Source: Chitinophaga pendula (GTDB taxonomy: Bacteria > Bacteroidota > Bacteroidia > Chitinophagales > Chitinophagaceae). Taken from it: DNA of 64,000 bases. Below, one piece after another: positions 9,760 to 18,980 of this stretch. The translations under genes and the position numbers were made by a program. The stretch spans positions 4,836,001 through 4,900,000 of the forward strand of contig NZ_CP077769.1 in NCBI RefSeq assembly GCF_020386615.1, written 5' to 3'. Numbering within the stretch: the stretch's first letter is position 1; each line of letters starts with the position of its first letter. A model generated the notes under the pieces. That model did not search any database, was not told the DNA's origin, and saw only the letters and a program-made list of their open reading frames with translations.

Positions 9760-9807
9760 GTAAGGTTGTAAAGTGCGGACCAAAGTCCGGCAGCCTCACA
9801 ACCTTAC
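9760..9807 (-). terminator. Two-tier stem-loop between ilvC and ilvA
   Basis: Perfect 10-bp arms GTAAGGTTGT (9760-9769) and ACAACCTTAC (9798-9807) enclose an inner CGGAC-CAAA-GTCCG hairpin. It lies 19 bp after the ilvC stop and 32 bp before the ilvA start. On the minus strand only TTGTATT follows, so it may be a weak terminator, a processing or stability element, or a tuning site that lowers ilvA expression relative to ilvC. Confidence 0.55.
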
Positions 9808-9826
9808 CATTTTAGCCTTGTAAATA

Positions 9827-10870
9827 TTAGTTATTAGGTCTCAGCTTACGAACAGCTGCGCCTGCCTGCCACATTTCGCTTTCACGCAGTTCTTTCAGCT
9901 CATCGTTCAGTCTGTCACGGTAGTCAGCTGTGCTATTGGAGGCGATAGAACGGGCAGCCTCGTTACCGGCAGCTACACTGCTGTATAATTCTTCAAATAC
10001 CGGTTGTGTGGCATCTTTGAATTTTTTCCACCAATCCAGCGCACCACGCTGAGCAGTGGTAGAACAGTTAGCATACATCCAGTCCATACCATTTTCTGCT
10101 ACCAGTGGCATCAGGGATTGAGTCAGCTCTTCTACAGTCTCATTAAATGCTTCAGAAGGAGAGTGTCCGTTTTTACGCAGTGTCTCATACTGGGCAGCGA
10201 AGATACCCTGAATAGCCCCCATCAGCGTACCACGCTCACCGGTTAAGTCAGAGAACACCTCTTTTTTGAAATCTGTCTCAAACAGATAACCGGAACCTAC
10301 ACCGATACCCAGTGCAATCACGCGCTCGCGGGCACGACCGGTAGCATCCTGGAAGATAGCGAAGCTGGAGTTCAGACCTTGTCCGGCCAGGAATAAACGG
10401 CGCAGAGAAGTACCGGAACCTTTTGGAGCTACCAGGATCACATCTACATCAGCAGGAGGAATAATACCTGTCTGATCTTTATAAGTAATACCGAAGCCAT
10501 GAGAGAAATACAATGCCTTACCAGGAGTGAGGTATTGTTTGATAGTACCCCACAGCGTGATCTGTCCTGCATCAGAGAGCAAGAACTGTATAATAGTACC
10601 TTTCTTTGCAGCTTCTTCAATTTCGAACAGGGTTTCACCTGGTACCCAGCCATCAGCGACAGCTTTATCCCAGGTTTTGGAATCTTTACGTTGACCAATG
10701 ATCACGTTGAATCCATTGTCTTTCAGGTTCAATGCCTGACCGGGGCCTTGCACGCCATAACCGATGATTGCGATCACCTCATTCTTCAGCACTTCTCTCG
10801 CCTTTTCCATGGGGAATTCTTCTCTGGTTACTACGTCTTCCAGTACCCCGCCAAAATTGATGGTTGCCAT
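9827..10870 (-). CDS. ilvC: Ketol-acid reductoisomerase, class I
   Basis: A 347-residue enzyme that isomerises and reduces acetolactate or acetohydroxybutyrate to the dihydroxy acid, using NADPH and Mg2+. The Rossmann motif IIGYGVQGPGQALNLKDNG (about 35-53) is followed by IGQRKDS, where basic and polar residues favour NADPH. The C-terminal helical domain carries EVFSDLTGERGTLMGAIQG, containing the Mg-binding acidic residues. Length fits the class I short form. It is the fifth gene of the ilv operon, with a 51-bp gap after ilvN. Confidence 0.97.
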   Translation of the reverse strand: MATINFGGVLEDVVTREEFPMEKAREVLKNEVIAIIGYGVQGPGQALNLKDNGFNVIIGQRKDSKTWDKAVADGWVPGETLFEIEEAAKKGTIIQFLLSDAGQITLWGTIKQYLTPGKALYFSHGFGITYKDQTGIIPPADVDVILVAPKGSGTSLRRLFLAGQGLNSSFAIFQDATGRARERVIALGIGVGSGYLFETDFKKEVFSDLTGERGTLMGAIQGIFAAQYETLRKNGHSPSEAFNETVEELTQSLMPLVAENGMDWMYANCSTTAQRGALDWWKKFKDATQPVFEELYSSVAAGNEAARSIASNSTADYRDRLNDELKELRESEMWQAGAAVRKLRPNN

Positions 10871-10921
10871 GTTCTGATAGTGTTTTTTTGTTTTTATAAT
10901 TTAATAAAGTGCTATTACTGA

Positions 10922-11524
10922 TTAGTGCACAAGTTTCAGATTATCTGCTTCTTTACGTTGCAGATCTTTTAAGTGATCGTGGAAACGACGGCTCCATTTT
11001 ACAATGGCAACACGCCCGCTCTTCGAATATTCAATGACGCCGTATGGAACCAGCTTTTGCAGCATATCGATCAGCTCCTGCTGGTGCCCGGTTTTTTCTA
11101 TTACAAAATACTCCGAGGTAATGGTTAGGATACGGGCATTATTATCCCGGATCAGCTGTTCTATGTTACCGTTGTGCAGAGAGGCTGTTGATATCTTGTA
11201 TAAAGCCAGCTCCTGGTACACTACCTCACTTTCGTCGTGTACAAACGCACGATGTATTTCGATAAGTTTTTCGATCTGTCCGATCACTTTATCCAGCTTC
11301 TCCCTTTCTGCCAGCACGGTGATGATGAACTTGTATACGCCGGGGATCTCCGTCTGTGCAGTCGTAAGACTGGTGATGTTGATATGACGGCGGGTGAAGA
11401 TGATGGTAATACGATTCGTAATACCGATACGATCTTCCGTATACACTGTTACCGTATATTCCCGCAGCCCACTGTGGGTAGTGCCATTAGAAGCTGCCGC
11501 CGTATGTGATGTATTATTATCCAC
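10922..11524 (-). CDS. ilvN: Acetolactate synthase, small regulatory subunit
   Basis: A 200-residue protein. After a 20-residue polar tail it has an ACT domain (about 22-95) starting YTVTVYTEDRIGITNRITIIF with RRHINITSL, the fold that binds valine and confers feedback inhibition on the large subunit. The second half resembles the C-terminal domain that activates catalysis. It directly follows ilvB (53-bp gap) on the minus strand, the normal holoenzyme pairing. Confidence 0.95.
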   Translation of the reverse strand: MDNNTSHTAAASNGTTHSGLREYTVTVYTEDRIGITNRITIIFTRRHINITSLTTAQTEIPGVYKFIITVLAEREKLDKVIGQIEKLIEIHRAFVHDESEVVYQELALYKISTASLHNGNIEQLIRDNNARILTITSEYFVIEKTGHQQELIDMLQKLVPYGVIEYSKSGRVAIVKWSRRFHDHLKDLQRKEADNLKLVH

Positions 11525-11577
11525 TGTCTGATGAATTCAAGGTGATAAATTAGGTTACTGATAGTATTCCCCGTTCA

Positions 11578-13314
11578 CTATTCCAACCGGATGTGAGAGA
11601 TGGGAGCGCCTGCAGGCACCATGGGGAATACGTTGTCTTCCTGTTCTACCACTACTTCCAGCAGATAAGCTCCTTTATGTGTCAGCATCTCTTCCACTGC
11701 TGCTGCTATCTCCGCACGATCAGTTACCTTACGGCCCGGTACATAAAAACCTTTAGCGATCTGTACGAAATCGGGATTGATCATCTCCGTAGAAGAGTAA
11801 CGTTTGTCAAAAAACAACTGCTGCCACTGACGAACCATACCCAGGAAGTTATTGTTCAGGATCACGATCTTTACACCTATTTCAGACTGATAGATCGTAC
11901 CCAGTTCCTGTAAGGTCATCTGGAAACAACCATCTCCAATAACGGCTACTACCTCTTTTTCGGGAGCTCCCATTTTGGCGCCCATCGCTGCCGGCAATGC
12001 AAATCCCATTGTCCCCATACCACCGGAAGTGATATTAGTGTTAGGGTCTTTGAACTGATAGTAGCGGGAAGCAATCATCTGGTGCTGTCCTACATCCGTT
12101 ACAAGTATCGCATGTCCACCGGTCTTTTCGGAAATGATACGTACCACCTCTGCCATTTTCAGCATGCCTTCTTCCGGATATAGTTCCCGGTGTTTTACCT
12201 TATCGTATTCCTGTTTGTCTGCTTCTTTAAAGGTTTGCAGCCATTCTTTGTGTTGTGTCGGCGCTATGTGTGGTAGCAATGCCTGCAATGCAGTTTTAGC
12301 ATCCGCATGCACCGGCACATCTGCCTTGATGATCTTATTGATCTCCGCTGCATCGATCTCTATATGTATCACTTTAGCCTGGCTGGCATAAGAACTTACC
12401 TCCCCGGTGATACGGTCGTCGAATCGCATACCTACTGCAATCAATACATCACATTCATTGGTGTTGATATTAGGGCCATAGTTGCCGTGCATACCGAGAT
12501 ATCCTACATATAGCGGATGATCTACCGGTACAGCGGACAATCCCAGCAAAGTAGATGCAATAGGAATATTCGCTTTTTCTGCCAGTGCAATGAGCTCTTT
12601 CTCAGCGCCGGAGATCAATACCCCATGTCCGCAAAGTATATAGGGACGTTGGGCCTGATTGATCAAAGCAGCGGCATCCTTTATAGCCTCTTCGCTTAGC
12701 TCAGGTACCGGGTGATAACTACGGATATATTCGCACTTTTTATAGTTGAAATCCAGCTTTCCTACCTGTGCATTTTTGGTAATATCTACCAACACAGGGC
12801 CGGGACGGCCATTGCGGGCAATGTAGAATGCTTTGGCAATAGCGCCGGGAATATCTTCAGAGCGTGTTACCTGGATGTTCCACTTGGTAATGGGCATAGT
12901 GATACCTATCACATCGGTCTCCTGGAAGGCATCGGTACCTAACAGGACAGCATTTACCTGACCGGTGATACATACCATCGGGGTCGAGTCCATATAGGCA
13001 TCTGCCAAACCCGTTACAAGGTTGGTAGCACCAGGGCCGGAGGTAGCGAAAACAACGCCGACCTCCCCGGAACTACGGGCATATCCCTGAGCAGCGTGTG
13101 TAGCACCCTGCTCATGACGGACCAGTATATGGTGAACTTCCTGTTGAAAATCATACAGCGCATCATAAATAGGCATAATAGCGCCGCCGGGGTAACCAAA
13201 GATAGTGTCCACTCCTTCTGCTATCAGCGAGCGGATGACCGCTTCTGAGCCAGTCATGGTTTGAACAGTTGCAGGGGTAGTGACAACCCGTTTTTCAGAC
13301 ACTTCAGTCTTCAT
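11578..13314 (-). CDS. ilvB: Acetolactate synthase, large catalytic subunit
   Basis: A TPP-dependent enzyme of 578 residues from the start [11 protein letters not shown]. It condenses two pyruvates, or pyruvate with 2-oxobutanoate, to acetolactate or acetohydroxybutyrate. [14 protein letters not shown] with a following [15 protein letters not shown] carries the conserved glutamate that activates [17 protein letters not shown] followed by LNNNFLGM is the TPP/Mg2+ motif. Starting at 13314 gives an 11-bp overlap with ilvD, which points to translational coupling; an in-frame ATG eight codons upstream would lengthen the overlap. Confidence 0.96.
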   Translation of the reverse strand: MKTEVSEKRVVTTPATVQTMTGSEAVIRSLIAEGVDTIFGYPGGAIMPIYDALYDFQQEVHHILVRHEQGATHAAQGYARSSGEVGVVFATSGPGATNLVTGLADAYMDSTPMVCITGQVNAVLLGTDAFQETDVIGITMPITKWNIQVTRSEDIPGAIAKAFYIARNGRPGPVLVDITKNAQVGKLDFNYKKCEYIRSYHPVPELSEEAIKDAAALINQAQRPYILCGHGVLISGAEKELIALAEKANIPIASTLLGLSAVPVDHPLYVGYLGMHGNYGPNINTNECDVLIAVGMRFDDRITGEVSSYASQAKVIHIEIDAAEINKIIKADVPVHADAKTALQALLPHIAPTQHKEWLQTFKEADKQEYDKVKHRELYPEEGMLKMAEVVRIISEKTGGHAILVTDVGQHQMIASRYYQFKDPNTNITSGGMGTMGFALPAAMGAKMGAPEKEVVAVIGDGCFQMTLQELGTIYQSEIGVKIVILNNNFLGMVRQWQQLFFDKRYSSTEMINPDFVQIAKGFYVPGRKVTDRAEIAAAVEEMLTHKGAYLLEVVVEQEDNVFPMVPAGAPISHIRLE

Positions 13315-14983
13315 CGGTAACACATCCTTCTGTTGCATTTTTTACAAGTTTTGCGTACTTAAATAATATACCATTTGATACTTTGAGTGCGGGTTGTTTC
13401 CACAGACTTCTGCGCGCTGCCAGCTCTTCATCGCTAACCTCTACTTGTATTTTGTTGTTCACTGCGTCTATCTCAATGATATCGTTGTCTTTTACGAGTG
13501 CGATCGTTCCACCTTCCTGCGCTTCGGGAGTAATATGGCCGACCACAAATCCATGCGTACCACCAGAAAAACGACCATCTGTAATGAGTGCCACATTCTT
13601 ACCGAGGCCGACACCCATAATAGCCGAAGTCGGTTTCAGCATCTCCGGCATACCTGGTGCTCCTTTAGGTCCTACCTGTCTGATCACTACCACGTCACCA
13701 GCCTGTACACGACCATTCTGGATACCTGCGATCAATTCAAACTCACCATCAAACACACGGGCCGGACCTCTGAAACGTTCTCCTTCTTTACCGGTGATCT
13801 TGGCCACAGAACCTTTCTCAGCCAGGTTACCATACAATATCTGGATATGACCGTTCGCTTTCAGCGGACGCTCCAGCGGTAAAATGATCTGCTGGGTATC
13901 AAAGTCTATATCCGGTACTGATTCCAGGTTTTCTGCAATTGTTTTACCCGTGACAGTCATACAATGTCCATGCAGGCGCCCCTGCTTCAGCAGGTATTTC
14001 ATCACCAGTGGTACACCACCTACATGATGCAGGTCTTCCATCAGGTATTTACCACTGGGTTTCAGGTCACCGATCAGTGGTGTCTTGTCACTGATCCGTT
14101 GAAAATCTTCAAGGGTTAATGGCAAACCAACGGATTTCGCGATGGCGATCAAGTGCAGTACAGCATTGGTACTTCCACCGAGTGCAATAATTACAGTAAT
14201 CGCATTTTCAAATGCCTCGCGGGTCATAATGTCCCGGGGCTTAATATCCCGCTCCAGCAGCAGACGGATATATTTACCGGCAGCAGCACACTCTTCCTGC
14301 TTTTCTTTACTTAGCGCAGGATTGGAAGAGCTGTAAGGAAGGCTCATTCCCATCGCTTCAATAGCAGAAGACATCGTATTAGCCGTATACATACCGCCAC
14401 AGGCACCTGCTCCGGGGCAGGAATGTTGTATAATGCCCTTATAGTCTCCTTCTTCCAGCTGTCCGGCTATTCGTTGTCCTAACGCTTCAAAGGCAGAAAT
14501 GATATTCAAATCCTGACCTTTGTATTTACCTGGCGCGATAGAGCCTCCATATACCATGATAGCCGGACGGTTCAGACGCCCCATGGCCATCAGTGAACCT
14601 GGCATATTCTTATCGCATCCCGGTACAGTGATGAGTGCATCATAGTATTGTGCACCACATACAGTCTCAATGGAATCGGCAATCAGATCACGGCTTACGA
14701 GAGAGTAGCGCATACCTTCTGTACCATTGCTGATACCATCACTCACACCAATCGTGTGAAAGGTAAGTCCTACAAGGTCGTTTGCCCACACCCCTTTCTT
14801 CACTTGCTGAGCGAGGTCGTTGAGATGCATGTTACAGGTGTTGCCATCATATCCCATACTCACGACGCCTACCTGTGCCTTTTTCAGGTCTTCTTCTGTA
14901 AGTCCTATACCGTACAACATCGCCTGCGCTGCAGGTTGTGTAGGGTCTTGCGTGATCGTTTTGCTGTATTTGTTCAATTCCAT
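13304..14983 (-). CDS. ilvD: Dihydroxy-acid dehydratase
   Basis: A 559-residue Fe-S enzyme that dehydrates the dihydroxy acids to the branched 2-oxo acids. The start [10 protein letters not shown] is chosen because it gives the normal family length; the frame stays open 32 codons upstream without family-like sequence. Cluster and metal ligands are in [10 protein letters not shown] and in [40 protein letters not shown] near the C-terminus is also characteristic. It overlaps ilvB by 11 bp. The 274-bp gap back to ilvE holds repeats and a possible second promoter. Confidence 0.96.
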   Translation of the reverse strand: MELNKYSKTITQDPTQPAAQAMLYGIGLTEEDLKKAQVGVVSMGYDGNTCNMHLNDLAQQVKKGVWANDLVGLTFHTIGVSDGISNGTEGMRYSLVSRDLIADSIETVCGAQYYDALITVPGCDKNMPGSLMAMGRLNRPAIMVYGGSIAPGKYKGQDLNIISAFEALGQRIAGQLEEGDYKGIIQHSCPGAGACGGMYTANTMSSAIEAMGMSLPYSSSNPALSKEKQEECAAAGKYIRLLLERDIKPRDIMTREAFENAITVIIALGGSTNAVLHLIAIAKSVGLPLTLEDFQRISDKTPLIGDLKPSGKYLMEDLHHVGGVPLVMKYLLKQGRLHGHCMTVTGKTIAENLESVPDIDFDTQQIILPLERPLKANGHIQILYGNLAEKGSVAKITGKEGERFRGPARVFDGEFELIAGIQNGRVQAGDVVVIRQVGPKGAPGMPEMLKPTSAIMGVGLGKNVALITDGRFSGGTHGFVVGHITPEAQEGGTIALVKDNDIIEIDAVNNKIQVEVSDEELAARRSLWKQPALKVSNGILFKYAKLVKNATEGCVTDED

Positions 14984-15048
14984 CTGAATAATGTATTTCC
15001 TGTTTGCTTGCCTTATCTGGATGCCAACGTTAGTTATTAAGTAGGATA

Positions 15049-15080
15049 CAAAATACCTGGTAGTTAAAGCAATTTCCAAA
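15049..15080 (-). promoter_or_regulatory. Weak candidate promoter for ilvD
   Basis: On the minus strand TTTG (15077-15080) is followed after 21 bp by TATTTTG (15049-15055), one base short of the TAnnTTTG element. It lies 66 bp upstream of ilvD, so it could give an internal start in the ilv operon. The match is imperfect. Confidence 0.3.
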
Positions 15081-15105
15081 CCTACAATTTGGGCTTACCC
15101 GTTCT

Positions 15106-15235
15106 CCAAATCTGCTTAAAACCGTCCCAAATCCGCTATCACGGCGGATATAGCAAAGCCGTATTTACAACTCCCAACTACCGGATTTTAAATACCCCTC
15201 CCTGTTTTACCGGAACAAGGCACTTAAAATCCGGT
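15106..15235. promoter_or_regulatory. Repeat-rich ilvE-ilvD spacer: direct and inverted repeats
   Basis: A perfect 12-bp inverted repeat, ACCGGATTTTAA (15180-15191) and TTAAAATCCGGT (15224-15235), lies just 3' of ilvE with a 32-bp loop and no U-tract. Closer to ilvD, CCAAATCTGCT (15106-15116) and CCAAATCCGCT (15127-15137) form a near-identical direct repeat 21 bp apart, two helical turns. These may be operator sites or RNA structure controlling ilvD and the genes after it. Confidence 0.45.
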
Positions 15236-15257
15236 GCGGGTAGCTATTACATGGCCG

Positions 15258-16160
15258 TTATGCTACCTGGGCTTCGCGATTGAATGTTTTCTCCAATACT
15301 TTTGCTTTATAAGCCTGTTGCAGCACTTTACCCAGCGACTCCGACCAGGGCTTGCTGAAGGTTTGGTCATCCAATGATTCCCATCCTACTAACTCAGCAG
15401 CAGTACCACAATAGAACACACTCTCCGCTGTCTTCAGCTCTTCGATCATGAACAGCTTTTCCTCAATAGGAATATTCAACTCATGACAGATCTCGATCAC
15501 CGTAGCGCGAGTGATACCAGGAAGTATATTTCCAGCTGGTGGGGTGTATATTTTACCTTCTTTCTCGAAGAAGATGTTGGAACCAGGACCTTCTGCTACA
15601 AATCCGTTGATATCCAACAGCAAAGCTTCGTCAAATCCTTGCTGTTTTGCTTCCTGAGAGGCCAGGATAGAGTTTACATACAAACCAGCAGACTTAGATT
15701 CAATCTGGAAAGCCTTCGGATTAGGACGTTGAAAACTGGACGTCATCACACGCAACAGCTTCTCACCCAGATAAGCTCCCCATTCCCATGCACAGATCAT
15801 CACATGCGCATCCTGCGCAGCTTTCAATGTCATATTAGGAGGACAGAACACCAACGGACGGATATAAGCTTCCTCCAGATTATTGAGCTCCAGTACTTTG
15901 TAACAAGCAGCAATCAACTCATCGTTATTGAACTTGTAAGGGATATGTATCAGCTCACAAGACCGTTTTAACCTGTCAAAGTGCTCTTTGGCTTTAAATA
16001 CCTTCACCTCACCACTGGCAGTCTTATAAGCGCGGATACCTTCAAATACCGCATATCCATAGTGCAATGATTGACCGTAAAGGTCCATTTTCGTTTCAGA
16101 CGCTTTGGCATAGGCGCCGTCCAAGTAAAGAATGGTGTTCTCGTTGTAATAGCTATACAT
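15258..16160 (-). CDS. ilvE: Branched-chain amino acid aminotransferase (class IV)
   Basis: A 300-residue PLP aminotransferase that makes Ile, Val and Leu from their 2-oxo acids with glutamate. Lys156 in SKSAGLYVNS is the expected PLP lysine, and LDINGFVAEGPGSNIFF holds the conserved Glu/Gly-Ser-Asn region of class IV enzymes. The N-terminal MDLYGQSLHYGYAVFEGIRAY is typical of the IlvE branch. It is the first enzyme gene of the ilv operon and begins 55 bp downstream of the attenuator terminator hairpin. Confidence 0.95.
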   Translation of the reverse strand: MYSYYNENTILYLDGAYAKASETKMDLYGQSLHYGYAVFEGIRAYKTASGEVKVFKAKEHFDRLKRSCELIHIPYKFNNDELIAACYKVLELNNLEEAYIRPLVFCPPNMTLKAAQDAHVMICAWEWGAYLGEKLLRVMTSSFQRPNPKAFQIESKSAGLYVNSILASQEAKQQGFDEALLLDINGFVAEGPGSNIFFEKEGKIYTPPAGNILPGITRATVIEICHELNIPIEEKLFMIEELKTAESVFYCGTAAELVGWESLDDQTFSKPWSESLGKVLQQAYKAKVLEKTFNREAQVA

Positions 16161-16214
16161 AAATTAAAAGTTAAACGATGTTGTTAAGTATGTTGAGACC
16201 AGGAATTACAGTTC

Positions 16215-16250
16215 AAAAAAAAAGCCTTCCTCGTTGGAGGAAGGCTTTTT
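16215..16250 (-). terminator. Attenuator terminator in front of ilvE
   Basis: On the minus strand AAAAAGCCTTCCTC pairs perfectly over 14 bp with GAGGAAGGCTTTTT across a CAAC loop and runs into nine T residues. It sits 30 bp after the stop of the Ile/Val-rich leader peptide and 55 bp before ilvE, the place expected for the terminator of an ilv attenuator. It also has a short T run on the plus strand. Confidence 0.92.
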
Positions 16251-16289
16251 ATATTTTCAGTAGTGAATATACACGTCAACCTATCCTCC
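16236..16289 (-). promoter_or_regulatory. Predicted antiterminator pairing of the ilv attenuator
   Basis: In the minus-strand RNA the segment GGAGGAUAGGUU (16289-16278) covers the last two codons and the stop of the leader peptide. It can pair with AGCCUUCCUCC (16246-16236), which is the 5' arm of the terminator. The helix is 6 bp, one bulged U, 3 bp, then a G-U and a U-A pair. Because it uses the terminator 5' arm, the two structures exclude each other. A ribosome at the stop codon would mask the first strand, whereas one stalled earlier in the Ile/Val run would leave it free. Confidence 0.75.
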
Positions 16290-16394
16290 GGTATGGTGGC
16301 TAATAATGACAATGACAATCACGACCAATGTGATAGCCCAGTTCAACTGAGACACGATGTGATTAATCTTGTTATTTTCCTTATTTACCCACAT
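16281..16394 (-). CDS. ilv operon leader peptide, 37 residues (attenuation)
   Basis: A short open frame beginning MWVNKENNKIN and ending ISHHTGG. Its core is ITLVVIVIVII, eleven residues of which five are Ile, four Val and one Leu, the products of the downstream operon. This is the composition of classical ilv leader peptides such as E. coli IlvL. The start lies about 22 bp after the predicted transcription start, and the stop is followed by antiterminator and terminator sequences, then ilvE. Translation would report charged tRNA-Ile/Val supply: stalling should favour antitermination. The same sequence could also fold as one small membrane helix, so an independent small membrane protein is the alternative. 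It has no Shine-Dalgarno motif, which is common in this phylum. Confidence 0.82.
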   Translation of the reverse strand: MWVNKENNKINHIVSQLNWAITLVVIVIVIISHHTGG

Positions 16395-16422
16395 GGGAGG
16401 AGATAATTTTTGCTGATGACTA

Positions 16423-16453
16423 CAAATGTATTGGCAGATAAATTAAAAAACAA
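16423..16453 (-). promoter_or_regulatory. Promoter of the ilv leader and operon
   Basis: On the minus strand TTG (16453-16451), a 20-bp spacer and TACATTTG (16430-16423) match the Bacteroidetes -33/-7 promoter (TTTG, about 19-21 bp, TAnnTTTG). Transcription would start near 16416-16418, about 22 bp ahead of the leader peptide ATG, giving a leader RNA of about 200 nt to the terminator. The rest of the gap back to 16605 is AT-rich with no other feature seen. Confidence 0.7.
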
Positions 16454-16605
16454 TAATCCGGTAAATATTTAGATATTTCTCAATCAAAATAAACGTTTTT
16501 GAAAATATTGAAAATAAATACGCATTACTTGCCTTTTTTCTAACCATTATCATCATTTGTTATAAATCGTCTTATCAGTTAATGCGACAGGCAAGCGGTT
16601 ATTAA

Positions 16606-17685
16606 CTATTTACTTGTTAATACGTCGTTAATGATGCCCTGCAGCACCTCTTCTTTCGCAATCAGCTGCTCTAACAATACTAACTGATTCCTGGCACGGT
16701 CATAATTATGTGTGTCATGTTTTACAGGGTAATAAATATCCCCATTAAGGTAATCTGCCAGAAAACGAATGCCTTGCATATAGATCATGAACTTACCGGC
16801 ATAGAACAGCTGCTCTTTCTCGACAGCAGTCAGTATTTCACCTACTTCAGATAGATAACCTTCTATCAGCGCGCGATAGTAATCCTCACGGATACTGATA
16901 AGGTCGCAGTCCTTTTCCTCTTCCGATACCGGACATACATAGGTACGCACCATATCACCCAGGTCAGAAATGATCTTACCTGGCATCAGGGTATCCAGAT
17001 CACAGACGCAAATGCCTTTGTTGGTATCCTTGTCCAGCAATACGTTATTGATCTTGGTATCATGATGCATCAGACGATCAGGAAAATCCGGATCTGTCTT
17101 AAGTTTTTCATAAGTCACTGCTATTTCAGAGTGCCCCAGGAAAGCCGTGATCAATGCAGCTGCTTTATGTTTTCTTTCTTCGCCTGCCTGCCGGATAGCG
17201 TCCTGAAAGGCGCTGTAACGCAGGGTCAGATTATGAAAGTTAGGAATAGTAGCCCTGAATGGCTGCAGGTCCACCCCGTTGAGATACCGGGTAAGACGGC
17301 CAAATTGCTGCGCCGCTTCATACGCCTGCCTCGGATCGTCTGCCTGGTCGACGGTCATAGAGTCATCTATAAAAGGGATCATCCGCCAATACTCTTCATC
17401 CAGTATGAAAAGGTCCTCTCCGGTAACCGTCGGGATAGGTGTAATGAACAGGTAATCTGGTTGATGTGCCGCCAGATAATTCGCCGCCAGCCGCTGGTTG
17501 GTAGCAATCACAACTGGTTCTTTAAAGACCTGTGCGTTAATACGTTGCAATACGTATTTGCTGCCATCAGTTTGTTGCAATAGGAAAGTGTTGTTGATAT
17601 GGCCGGATCCGAAACGATGGATGGATAGCTCGTCCGGTTCAAAGCCAAAAGCCTGTAGTATGGCTACATTAGGTTTGATCTCCAT
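16606..17685 (-). CDS. NahK-like sugar kinase (aminoglycoside phosphotransferase fold)
   Basis: A 359-residue kinase-fold protein; the start MEIKPNVAILQAFGF is chosen over a longer frame. The N-lobe has FGSGHINNTFLLQQTDGSKYVLQRIN, where glycines and lysine bind ATP. The catalytic loop is MHHDTKINNVLLD and the metal-binding aspartate is in ICVCDLDTLMPG. Sequence style and length match N-acetylhexosamine 1-kinase (NahK), which phosphorylates GlcNAc/GalNAc at C1. The next gene on the same strand side is a sugar-1-phosphate nucleotidyltransferase, and the opposite operon releases fucose and hexosamine. Kinase fold is certain; the exact sugar is inferred. Confidence 0.75.
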   Translation of the reverse strand: MEIKPNVAILQAFGFEPDELSIHRFGSGHINNTFLLQQTDGSKYVLQRINAQVFKEPVVIATNQRLAANYLAAHQPDYLFITPIPTVTGEDLFILDEEYWRMIPFIDDSMTVDQADDPRQAYEAAQQFGRLTRYLNGVDLQPFRATIPNFHNLTLRYSAFQDAIRQAGEERKHKAAALITAFLGHSEIAVTYEKLKTDPDFPDRLMHHDTKINNVLLDKDTNKGICVCDLDTLMPGKIISDLGDMVRTYVCPVSEEEKDCDLISIREDYYRALIEGYLSEVGEILTAVEKEQLFYAGKFMIYMQGIRFLADYLNGDIYYPVKHDTHNYDRARNQLVLLEQLIAKEEVLQGIINDVLTSK

Positions 17686-17833
17686 AAACGGGAAATACGT
17701 TAATTGTTCACTGTTATTGTTCCGGCGCGGTCGCCTATAAAAGCAGTCCACAGCTTGATGTAACTAATTACAACTTACCGTGGACCGCATATATTTGAGC
17801 CATGCATTGTTACCATGGCTATACTGCTACTTA

Positions 17834-18736
17834 TTATTTCCAGAGGTTGTCAGGATATTCTCCACTTTCCACCAATGCGGACAAGCTGGCCTGTACGCCC
17901 GGAGCATCTTCTTTATAAGTTACACCAAACCATTGTGCACTGGTAGGAATCACATTTACCACACCGAGGTTATGCTTGATATAACTATCTACTACAATAG
18001 GAATGAAAAACTCGGATTTGGCTTCATTGATACGGGTATCCAGGAACGTCTTGAACAGTTTTTCGCTGAGATCAAATACAGAAGGATGGAAACCCCAGAA
18101 GTTCATTGAAACCGGAGTGTTAGGCGCCAGCGGGTGTTTGCTGCCGTCAGCATCTTCGTATACGATCTGCTCTCCGTCCTGGTATACTTTGGTCCTTTCG
18201 TTGATAGCAGCCAGGTTGTGTTGTGCATCTTCCTCACAAACACCGCGGGACACAGAACCGTGTTCGCTGATCGTTTTGTTCAGTTGATATCCTACTACGC
18301 TATATACCTCTTTGCTACACTTGTGCTGCAGGAAGTCTGCCATTTTCTCGAAAGAATCGCGTCCGTAAAAATCATCTGCATTGATCACTGCAAACGGCTC
18401 ATTGATCACATCTTTGGCGCATAATACGGCATGTGCGGTCCCCCAGGGCTTGCTCCTGTCAGCAGGCACACTGTGGCCCTGCATGAAAGAGGTCATTTCC
18501 TGGTATACATAGGCAGTTTCTACCTTACCTTTCAGTTTAGGCTCGAATATCTCTTTAAATTCAGCTTCGAAGTCCTTGCGGATGATAAATACAATCTTGC
18601 CGAAACCAGCACGGATTGCATCGAAAATTGAATAGTCGACAATTGTTTCCCCACTAGGGCCAAACTGTTGGATTTGCTTCAAGCTACCATAACGACTGGC
18701 CATCCCGGCCGCCAAAATCAATAAAGTCGGTTGCAT
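17834..18736 (-). CDS. Sugar-phosphate nucleotidyltransferase
   Basis: A 300-residue nucleotidyltransferase. LILAAGMASRYGSLKQIQQF at residues 5-24 is the NTP-binding start of the NTP_transferase family. GTAHAVLCAKD and INADDFYGRDSFE (with the metal-binding aspartate) follow in order. It would transfer a nucleoside monophosphate from UTP or another NTP onto a sugar 1-phosphate. It lies 148 bp upstream of the kinase-like gene on the same strand, so a salvage pair (kinase makes the sugar 1-phosphate, this enzyme activates it) is a reasonable inference. The sugar and nucleotide are not determinable from sequence alone. Confidence 0.8.
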   Translation of the reverse strand: MQPTLLILAAGMASRYGSLKQIQQFGPSGETIVDYSIFDAIRAGFGKIVFIIRKDFEAEFKEIFEPKLKGKVETAYVYQEMTSFMQGHSVPADRSKPWGTAHAVLCAKDVINEPFAVINADDFYGRDSFEKMADFLQHKCSKEVYSVVGYQLNKTISEHGSVSRGVCEEDAQHNLAAINERTKVYQDGEQIVYEDADGSKHPLAPNTPVSMNFWGFHPSVFDLSEKLFKTFLDTRINEAKSEFFIPIVVDSYIKHNLGVVNVIPTSAQWFGVTYKEDAPGVQASLSALVESGEYPDNLWK

Positions 18737-18980
18737 TGTGTGATATTAGTTTTTAATTTTCAACTGCTTAACTGAAAATATCGGCGATAAATTTAATCAT
18801 TAAAAGTATTTTCACATCTTCTTTTTAATGAAACCGGTTTTATTTAAACATTATTTAAAGCCCGTAAGTCCACATTGCCGGCAACAGGTGATAGCCAAAA
18901 CCGGGCCGGTAGCTGCCAGCCAGCCTTTTTTTGAACAATGAGCTAAAGTGAACAAAGAAAAAAACAAACCGACAATAACA

